Source: Deinandra increscens subsp. villosa
Taxonomy: Eukaryota; Streptophyta; Magnoliopsida; Asterales; Asteraceae
Direction of reading: 5' to 3'
Assembly (NCBI GenBank): GCA_039602395.1
Contig: JBCNJP010000012.1
Span: forward strand, 28,444,454 to 28,508,453
Length of the DNA stretch: 64,000 nt
Below the pieces are notes generated by a model. That model did not search any database and had not been told where the DNA came from. It saw only the letters and a program-made list of their open reading frames with translations. Below, piece by piece: positions 47,977 through 55,071 of this stretch. Both the position numbers and the translations under genes were made by a program. Numbering within the stretch: the first letter of the stretch is position 1; each line of letters opens with the position of its first letter.

Positions 47977-48110
47977 AGGGGTTGTTTGGTTGATACTATA
48001 TAGCATCTTAATGGGATAAAATGTCTTTTTGAAAAATGTCTTAATCGGAAAGACTGTTTGGTTGAGGCAAAATGTCTTTCCGATTAAGACATTTTTAACT
48101 TAATGATCCA
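47977..48110. mobile_element. Hairpin MITE or MITE fragment
   Basis: GGGGTTGTTTGGTTGATAC, a typical outer end of plant MITEs, begins near 47979. A perfect 23-bp inverted repeat, AAAAATGTCTTAATCGGAAAGAC (48032-48054) against 48074-48096, has a 19-base loop. The element boundary on the right and any TSD are not clear. Confidence 0.5.
48032..48096. repeat. Perfect 23-bp inverted repeat
   Basis: The arms at 48032-48054 and 48074-48096 are exact reverse complements and would form a strong hairpin. Confidence 0.95.
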
Positions 48111-48659
48111 GCCCAAAAAATCATCCTTTATCATTCAGCAACTAGCAAAGGAAGGAACAAAAAGAGAAAATGAAAAAACGCAGTAGCGTGTGTCTGGTTC
48201 CCTTCCCCTGAAGCGACCTCTGCCCCACCCTGCCTCCGCGCCGCCCGCCTCTGCGCCGTCGTGGCGCTCCTCCTCCATCGTATCTTCCTCCTCCGATGCA
48301 CTCTCTTCCGTTGCATCATCCTCCTCCGTCCGTATCCTCCTTTGCTTGCGCCACCCCTTCTCAAAAAGGTAAACCCTAACTTTTTTTACTTAAATATCGT
48401 TTGATTATTCATGTGTTTGATGATATCATTGCTTTTGTATGGATTATATCACTGATTTGCTACACATGAATGTGTTTATGTTTGAATTTTGTTAGAGAAC
48501 CCTATTTAGGGTTTATACATGAATCTGTTTTTTTTTTGTTTGGGGGCTGTTTATTGAGAATTGTTCAAACATGAATTCGTTTATTGTGGGTTGTTTTAAG
48601 GGCTGTTCATACAAGGGCTGTTCATACAAGGGCTGTTATTAAGGGTTGTTTTTTTCTAG
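48111..48659. other. Upstream part of the quinolinate synthase pseudogene region
   Basis: A CCTCC/TCC-rich stretch (48190-48370) ends in AAAAAG followed by GTAAAC, which could be a first exon with donor, but the encoded Ser/Pro-rich peptide is not recognisable. GGGCTGTTCATACAA is repeated near 48600-48630. Confidence 0.35.
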
Positions 48660-49114
48660 GTTCTTGATCAGGCTGGTTTTACTAAAGGTAAGCATTATTC
48701 TGTAAATCACCTTTATGTAATTTGGTTGATTTTATCTTTGCACTTATAATGATGTGTTAAGGAACCAGACAGCAACCAAATTGCATTTTGTATTTCATTC
48801 TTGTTACTATTCACATGATCAAAGAAGTACGTAACCATACGAAAAGTATAGAATTTTAATCTTTTGCAGTTTATTTTCTTTTAGTGATTTATGTTAGTTT
48901 ATTGCTGGTTGGTGTGTACAGGATGTCGGATGAACCAATTGGCTGCTCATTGGCTGATGCTAAATCCAGCATGAGTTATCTTTCTGAAGCTTCTATTTCT
49001 TCTCCTTCTTTGCATCTTGTCTACATAAATACTTCTTTAGAAACTAAAGCTCATGCACACGAACTTGTGCCTACAATCACATGTATTTATGATGTTCTAC
49101 AAACCATCTTACAG
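48660..49114 (+). pseudogene. Quinolinate synthase (NadA-type), 5' part of broken copy
   Basis: Exon 48660-48687 encodes VLDQAGFTK and is bounded by TTTTTCTAG and GTAAGC. The next exon, 48909-49114, encodes VGVYRMSDEPIGCSLADA, then SPSLHLVYINTSLETKAHAH and ELVPTITC, and ends QTILQ before GT. These match conserved stretches of plant quinolinate synthase, the Fe-S enzyme that makes quinolinate from iminoaspartate and DHAP for NAD synthesis in plastids. Signs of decay: the acceptor before TTGGTGTG reads GG rather than AG, and after TITC the usual TSSNVVQT is replaced by a shorter IYDVLQT. The gene continues beyond the inserted Copia element at 63290. Confidence 0.85.
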
Positions 49115-49144
49115 GTTCTATTTCATTCTGATTCGGGTAACAGT

Positions 49145-49513
49145 TGAAAGAACCTGGATGCGGATCGGTCTGGATGAATTGATCAATGCAAACGTAATCA
49201 AAGTACAAATCAACACACAAACGAGTAAATAAACTCAATCTCTTTATTGAATAGAGAATCAGAGTACACAGACAGAGAATTACAGAGAAAACCTCACAGA
49301 CACAAGTTCACTCAAAATTCTCTCCAAAAGCTTACTAAATTACAAAGACACAAACCTATTTATAGACCTACGAACGTCCGAACTCTACTGCTTGTCCGAA
49401 CCTCAGGTTCGGCCAAGGCTCGGCCAAGGTTCGGCCAGAGTTCGGCCGTCAGACCAAAAACCAAAACTTGTGTCTTCGCTTGATCCAGCTCATTGCCATT
49501 TCGGGTATCAACA
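49145..49513 (-). repeat. Copia 3' LTR
   Basis: The 369-bp LTR runs TGAAAGAACCTGG to GGTATCAACA on the plus strand. It contains five GTTCGG/CCGAAC motifs, a TATA box and an AATAAA signal on the minus strand. Confidence 0.97.
49243..49248 (-). terminator. Polyadenylation signal in Copia 3' LTR
   Basis: AATAAA on the minus strand, about 115 nt downstream of the TATA box. The position fits the R region of the LTR. Confidence 0.55.
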
Positions 49514-49524
49514 AACTCCCCCTT
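49514..49524 (-). other. Polypurine tract of the Copia element
   Basis: AAGGGGGAGTT on the minus strand directly abuts the 3' LTR, where plus-strand DNA synthesis is primed. Confidence 0.9.
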
Positions 49525-49547
49525 GGCAACAGCTGGACCGTTCTTCA

Positions 49548-52500
49548 TCAACCCTGAGTATCTGTAGCAGCTCCATCACCTTTCCAAACCAACTCATGGT
49601 TATTTCCAGCATAAATGTTGAACGCAAAACAAACTCTGATCACCCTCTGGAACTTCAAAGCTTGATCCATAAAATCAGGATGATACAGAATTGGATTGTG
49701 ATACAACTCGTCAATATCAGCTTTTGACAAGTTAATCAGCCACATGGGATCATAAATCTTCACAACCTGATTTTCTTCTTTCAAAACAATAACAGCTTCA
49801 CCAGTCTTCTCGTTATAATACCACCATCTCAGATCTTTGATAAAATCTTGTGGCATCTTCATCAGTGGTATTTTCTTCATAACCTTAGGCTTCTTTGAGA
49901 ACACCAGAACTATCAGTTTCTTACCAGTCAAAGCATGTATTCTTGTTGAAGATCTACGTCGTTTTGGCCTTTGTGGATCCAAAAACTGAAAACCTTCACG
50001 ACACTCTTTCTCAACTATCTTCTTAAAATGCATACCCAACGCATCATCGCCATAGCAACAAAAGGGTTTTCTTGTAAGCTCACGAACATCCCAGACTGGT
50101 AAACTACTGAAATCCCTGGCTTGTTTGAAATATTGAACTCCTTTTTCACGCTTAATTCCATAACACCTCAAACTCGAAGCGTACATCCAGCTAATAATTT
50201 CACCCGATACCTGACCCTTAAACTTGAAAGAAGATCTTTGTTTAACAGGTTTCGGAGGCGGCACATAATTTGCATGAAAGGTCTTCAAAAACTCATTAAC
50301 CATCTGACTTTGTTTCTGAACCTTTGCCTCTTTCACCACAGGGTCTTCGGGTTTCTCAGCTTCTTTCTTTTTCAAAACCTCTTCTGCTTGAGTATCTTTT
50401 TCTTTTGGAAACACTTCAAACTCATCACCATCTTGACTATTGTTGAAATTTGAGTACATTTCAGGATATTCTTCTGCTGTAACATCCTCCACCTCAACTT
50501 CCTCTTCAAACATTCCATCAATGTCATCATCAGACTCTGGTTCTGGTTCAGTGTACTTTTCAGGTTCTTTCTCAGTTGTCTTTCTCAGCTCTTCTTCATT
50601 TAACTCAAACACACGCTTTAACTCTTCCACTGTCAAATCACCAACAACTTCCCCTTCTTCAAGCGTCTGCAACATTTTACCAAATTCGGTTAGACTTGTT
50701 GCCGCTTGATTTGATGGAATTACTGAAATTGGTACAGCTTCTGTTGAATCTTTCTCCCCCTGGGAAGATGATGCACCAGCACCTGAACCCGAAGTTCCAG
50801 ATGGGCCTGGTCCGCCACCAATATTCCCTTGGTCATCTTCATCAGGATCCTCGTTCAAGAAACGCATCGGGTCTTCATTACACCCTGAACCGTCTCCTAA
50901 CTCCCCCTGAGCTTTAAATTTCTCTATGACGAATTTTAATTGCTCACTTAATTCAATAAGCATCTTTGACTGAGCCTGAGTAGTCTTTTCTAATTGAAGA
51001 ATCTTTTGATCCTTGTCTTGATCACGACTCTGAAGAGTTAACACTTGATGTTGCAAATCTTCTTGAGCAAATTTCAGCACAGTGATTTGCTTCTCTTGTG
51101 CTTCAGATTTTGCTTTCAAAGCGTCTATCTGTGTTTGATGATCTGAAAGAGCACTCTGCAAGATGCTAGCTTGAGAAAAAGACACTGAACCTTCTTCAAA
51201 GTTAAATGTCACATCCGGTGTAGACTGAGTGGATGCTGTTGTTGTAGCAGTTGCAGAAGTAAAAACTGGCGTTGAAGATCCCATAGACTGACCAACAAAC
51301 TGCACACCAGCACTTGCTGAAGGTGCTGTGCCAGCAGTAGTCGATTGGCTCTCATTCATCAAGTTTCTCAGAAAATCAGCTTGTATATCAGACACAGAAG
51401 TCTGAACAGTCGAAGCAGCTTCAGTAGACACCGGAATACTAGTACGCGGTTGCAAAACAAATTGTTGCACACCCACACCTTTCCTCTTCTTCATTCTACC
51501 TCCAACAACTGATTTCTTTCTCCCTTTTGATGGAGTACCCGATGAACCTGCCATCTGCTGTTTACTCTTACTGGAAATCCCCTCGGTTTCAGGAACATAA
51601 TCTTCATCAGATTCAGGATCCACTACATCATATACTCTATTCTGGTATCGTTCGATGCTTTTGTTCTGACTAACTCTGTAAGCAATATGAGCATCACTTC
51701 CTTTCTTCAGCTTCACATATTTAGAATTAACCAAAACACGAACAAAAGGATCGTTCGGTTCAGACAAATCCTCAGAATCAGCTCCAGTTTCCATGAAATC
51801 ATCATCAGATTCAGACTCATCAATCAGGGTATTAACTGCTGGTGTCTCAGTCACAGTAACAGTAGCTGAGACCACCGGTTCTGACATCGGCGGATTGGAA
51901 ACAACTGGTTCTGGTTGCGGATCTTGATTCACTTGCTCCTGTACTATTGGAATCTGCCTCTTAGGCCTTTTTACTCTTCCTTGTTGAGGTATCTGATTCT
52001 GCTCTATAATCCAGCTATAATCCAACTCCTCGGAATCACTTCCATCATCATGCCGAGATGCACCTGTAACTGGTGCAATATAATTGACATTGGCAAGATG
52101 GCCAATCAATCTTTTCAACTTAGGCTGAAACTCAGGTGCCTTCTTCTGATATGTTGCTAAAGCTCCAACACTTGCTTCAGACATGTGTCTCAGTTCCATT
52201 CTATGAGCTGCATTCTTTGTTAATGTTGGATATAAATCATTAAGAACCATTTGGATGAATCTGGGATATATTGCAGCCTTCTTCTGACGTTGTGTCAGAT
52301 TGTCTCGCATATAGTGAAATATCATCCCAGATATGTTGTAAGGTCTATTCAACACCAACGCGTTCATCAATGACAGAATTATCTGCTGAACCTCATCATG
52401 CCCAGAAATTCTATGTCCCAAACAAACCAGCAATACATGTGCCAAATACTTGTACGGGACACTCAATGAAGACTTGTATATCCACTCCTTGCTAGGATCA

Positions 52501-52865
52501 TCAGTATACCAGATACGCTTCAAAAATGCCACGTTATCTTCATGTGGAAACTCAATTCTGGCATTCGGTGAATCAGACTCTAAATGCAACACCCTACGAA
52601 TATCAGCTTCTGAAATCTCAACCGGTCGGCCTTGAACTGTTGCAGCAATTCTAATCGGTGGATCAGAAATAGTATTAGCCGTACTCCAGAACTCCAAGAT
52701 TATATCTCTATAAACATCACACTGTTGAGTGATAGCATGATGAATTCTTGAACGTCTCAGAAAATCAAATATTCCCGGTCCTCCAAATTTATCAAGTTTG
52801 CTTCTCGCGACCCCAATGTGTGCACAGATGTTATGTTTATCACCAATTTTTAAATCGTTGGCCAT
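49548..52865 (-). CDS. Copia ORF3, 1105-aa protein of unknown function
   Basis: The frame is open from 52916, but the ATG at 52865 is preferred because TTTTATGTGTTTTCAG, a strong splice acceptor, ends three bases upstream; the 17 codons before it lie in the putative intron. The N-terminal ~270 residues hold GGPGIFDFLRRSRIHHAI, EFWSTAN and IYPRFIQMVLNDLYPTL. From memory this resembles an ORF frequent in Asteraceae retrotransposons. Then follow an acidic Ser-rich stretch, a basic GRKKSVVGGRMKKRKG, a coiled coil (about 570-660) with heptads such as QITVLKFAQEDLQHQV, a long acidic region, and a basic C-terminal domain with DPQRPKRRRSSTR. No signal peptide, membrane segment or zinc finger is seen, so it is not obviously envelope-like. 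It stops 24 bases before the polypurine tract. Confidence 0.85.
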   Translation of the reverse strand: MANDLKIGDKHNICAHIGVARSKLDKFGGPGIFDFLRRSRIHHAITQQCDVYRDIILEFWSTANTISDPPIRIAATVQGRPVEISEADIRRVLHLESDSPNARIEFPHEDNVAFLKRIWYTDDPSKEWIYKSSLSVPYKYLAHVLLVCLGHRISGHDEVQQIILSLMNALVLNRPYNISGMIFHYMRDNLTQRQKKAAIYPRFIQMVLNDLYPTLTKNAAHRMELRHMSEASVGALATYQKKAPEFQPKLKRLIGHLANVNYIAPVTGASRHDDGSDSEELDYSWIIEQNQIPQQGRVKRPKRQIPIVQEQVNQDPQPEPVVSNPPMSEPVVSATVTVTETPAVNTLIDESESDDDFMETGADSEDLSEPNDPFVRVLVNSKYVKLKKGSDAHIAYRVSQNKSIERYQNRVYDVVDPESDEDYVPETEGISSKSKQQMAGSSGTPSKGRKKSVVGGRMKKRKGVGVQQFVLQPRTSIPVSTEAASTVQTSVSDIQADFLRNLMNESQSTTAGTAPSASAGVQFVGQSMGSSTPVFTSATATTTASTQSTPDVTFNFEEGSVSFSQASILQSALSDHQTQIDALKAKSEAQEKQITVLKFAQEDLQHQVLTLQSRDQDKDQKILQLEKTTQAQSKMLIELSEQLKFVIEKFKAQGELGDGSGCNEDPMRFLNEDPDEDDQGNIGGGPGPSGTSGSGAGASSSQGEKDSTEAVPISVIPSNQAATSLTEFGKMLQTLEEGEVVGDLTVEELKRVFELNEEELRKTTEKEPEKYTEPEPESDDDIDGMFEEEVEVEDVTAEEYPEMYSNFNNSQDGDEFEVFPKEKDTQAEEVLKKKEAEKPEDPVVKEAKVQKQSQMVNEFLKTFHANYVPPPKPVKQRSSFKFKGQVSGEIISWMYASSLRCYGIKREKGVQYFKQARDFSSLPVWDVRELTRKPFCCYGDDALGMHFKKIVEKECREGFQFLDPQRPKRRRSSTRIHALTGKKLIVLVFSKKPKVMKKIPLMKMPQDFIKDLRWWYYNEKTGEAVIVLKEENQVVKIYDPMWLINLSKADIDELYHNPILYHPDFMDQALKFQRVIRVCFAFNIYAGNNHELVWKGDGAATDTQG

Positions 52866-52867
52866 TT

Positions 52868-53313
52868 CTGAAAACACATAAAAGAAAACATACATTAAAT
52901 TCAATGTGATTAACAAATATCATCATCGATTTCGTCAAATCATTGTCGTTTGCATAAACGAACAACATTTGTATCAAAATTTTGAAATCGCCGAACTCTG
53001 TCCGATCTCTCACCGAACGACAAAGTTCGGAGCCTCCGAACTCCGAGTTCGGAGCCTGAAGAAATCCGAGAGATTTGAATTTCAAAATCGATGAAAATGA
53101 CCAAATCAATCAACACCAATTCACACACACCGTCGGAATATGACAACAAACACATAGGGTTCAATTTTAATTGATAAAATCACAAGTTTAATACCCTATT
53201 TTCAGATCTATAAACTGTTATAGTCCGAACGCGTTTTCTTGCAAAAAACCTCACAAAATCAGAGTAACAACACAAACCAATAGTACCAGTGCACTCGGAA
53301 ATTCAAGATTTAC
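52868..53313 (-). other. Putative 5'-UTR intron of ORF3
   Basis: A donor (TTCTAG followed by GTAAAT) at 53313 and an acceptor (TTTTATGTGTTTTCAG) at 52868 would remove 446 nt and leave the ORF3 ATG two bases into the next exon. It is AT-rich in part and also contains GTTCGG motifs (about 52985-53055). The acceptor could equally be used by a donor in the leader of full-length RNA. Confidence 0.55.
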
Positions 53314-53369
53314 CTAGAACCAGTCTTTAAATCGCCAAAAACACGTTAAAACGAAAATTGAAAATTTGG

Positions 53370-53660
53370 GCAGAGGTTCGGTGCACGTTCGGAGTTTACA
53401 GTAACAATGACCTCCGAACGTCACGTTTGGAGTATTTATAGCCTCACACGTTCGGACCTCCGATCTTCAAGTTCGGACGAACAGTTACTCCGAACCTCCC
53501 CATCGGCCAACCCCAAACCTTGTCTGATTGTGGAGTTCGGACCCTCCGAACCTCACTGATTAACACCTTCGGACCTCCGAGCCTCACATTCGGCCGTCCG
53601 ATCTTCACATTCGGTCCTCCGAACTTCACGTTCGGTCGTCCGAACTTCAAGTTTGGAGAT
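53370..53660. repeat. GTTCGG/CCGAAC motif array in the pol-ORF3 spacer
   Basis: About ten exact GTTCGG or CCGAAC hexamers, with several one-base variants, occur in both orientations around the internal TATA box; a further five or so lie at 52985-53055. Many are extended as CTCCGAAC or GTTCGGAG. Confidence 0.85.
53433..53440 (-). promoter_or_regulatory. TATA box of a possible internal promoter for ORF3
   Basis: GGCTATAAATACTCC on the minus strand lies about 570 bp upstream of the ORF3 ATG and about 120 bp upstream of the putative intron donor. The next ~220 bp upstream are dense in GTTCGG motifs, the same arrangement as around GTCTATAAATAGG in the LTR. Confidence 0.5.
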
Positions 53661-54336
53661 TTGCAAATTTTCAAAATTTTTCAAAATACCCCCTGATTTT
53701 GATGAAATTCTCAAATTGAACCTCAAAAGTTTTCAAATTTACCAATAATCTTAAACTTCGTTCAATTTTCCGATGAAATTTCTGGAATTAAATCCAATTG
53801 GTTGTTTCCGGCATAATTGGTAATCTTTCACCAACGGTTGATCGAAAATAAAACAGAAATAAAATCTTTTTGATTTTTATAAACTTTTAAGCACACTAAA
53901 AATCTTTTTGAATTTTTCTAAGATTATACTAAAACACACCTAAAATCTTTTTGAATTTTTCAGATATTCAAAGAAACAAAACAAACAGAACTAAAATGAA
54001 AAAAACTAAGACTTGATATAACTTAAATATTTTTGTGAGAAAGATCCAGACGCGAGATCATATCGGTCAAATATGTATCAGACACACTTCAATTTCATCT
54101 ATAATCAGCATGCAAGTCAAGTTGGCAGCAAATACAACTTTTCAGTTTATTTCAGCTTGGGTAGATCAATTTTTATAGCTTTCTGATATGTTTAAGATGA
54201 ATTAAGCAAGCATTGATAATATGAAAACCCACGCAATCAGACATATCGGTAATCTGGCTTATTCTTACTATTTTTGTATTTTTCACAGAATTTAATTTTC
54301 ACAGAGATTTATAGTTCATGGTGTTTCATGCAAAAA
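53661..54336 (-). other. Copia spacer, AT-rich part
   Basis: Noncoding sequence between the GTTCGG array and the 90-bp repeats, rich in AAAATC/TTTTT. A TTTTTGAATTTTTC-like unit recurs near 53870-53965. Confidence 0.5.
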
Positions 54337-54590
54337 TAAAGCAGAACCCTAAACAAACAACAATCAGGTCGGCTGGTAGGCACGCAGAGAAAGTCCGATT
54401 GTTTAGGAAAATAAGAAATGTAAAATAAAGCAGAAATTGTATAACCCAACAACAATCAGGTCGGTGCTTCCGCACACGCAGAGAAAGTCCGATGAGTTAT
54501 ACGAAACACCAAAGAAAATAAAGCAGAACGTCAAACGAACAACGATCAGGTCGATCTTTCGATACGCAGAGAAAGTCCGATCGTTTGACA
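54337..54590 (-). repeat. Three tandem ~90-bp units, candidate structured RNA
   Basis: Each unit has AATAAAGCAGAA, a closing stem strand, RATCAGGTCG, a small hairpin, ACGCAGAGAAAGTCCGAT and the second stem strand. The closing stems differ but pair perfectly: CCTAAAC/GTTTAGG (54349-54355, 54401-54407), GTATAAC/GTTATAC (54439-54445, 54496-54502) and GTCAAAC/GTTTGAC (54530-54536, 54583-54589). An inner stem also changes together: AATC/GATT in unit 1 and GATC/GATC in unit 3. On the minus strand the terminal hairpins of units 2 and 3 have GGAA and GAAA loops, both of the GNRA type. Such covariation within an element suggests an RNA structure kept by selection. Confidence 0.75.
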
Positions 54591-55071
54591 AAATAAAGAA
54601 AATCAAACAAGTTTAAATCTTTGCAAAATGAAAACATGCGTACACCAGAACATCTCTTATTCTGTTTTTGCCTTTTTCATTTTTTTTAATGCCAAGATCA
54701 CACAATACTCATCATGATGTGTCTCACAATTAATCAAGCAATTTCTTTATGTTTATATCATACTAGCATATATCAGATTTACCCTAACGCATTCAACTAA
54801 CCAAACAAGCACCGACAGCCTTTAATTTTACTTTATCCGTGGTTGATAACACATGCCGATGTATTATCATTTCTCGCTTGGTCGGATCAATTTCTCAATT
54901 ATCATTTTCCATATTTTTTTAATACTTTTTGCATTTTTTCATCATCATTTTTTTTATTTTTTATTTTTTAATTTTCTCCCCCTAAAAATGCAAAGACGCT
55001 ATTTTTGTATTTTTAGAACAAGAACAGAAACAAACAAAAGAAGCAAAGAAAAATGATCAACCGAAAGTTAC
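54591..55071 (-). other. Copia spacer next to the pol stop
   Basis: AT-rich noncoding DNA with T-rich stretches (54670-54690 and 54905-54975). The pol frame ends at 55072. Confidence 0.5.

Noticed and set aside
48131..48372. Ser/Pro-rich and Arg-rich frames upstream of the quinolinate synthase relic
   Set aside because: Neither strand matches a known transit peptide or protein; kept only as a possible unrecognised first exon.
50121..52635. Plus-strand ORFs opposite the Copia ORF3
   Set aside because: They are shadows of the real minus-strand gene, with no domain or own signals.
54337..54590. 90-bp repeats considered as hammerhead ribozymes
   Set aside because: CTGAT and GAAAGTC fragments occur, but CTGATGA and the conserved core order are missing on either strand.
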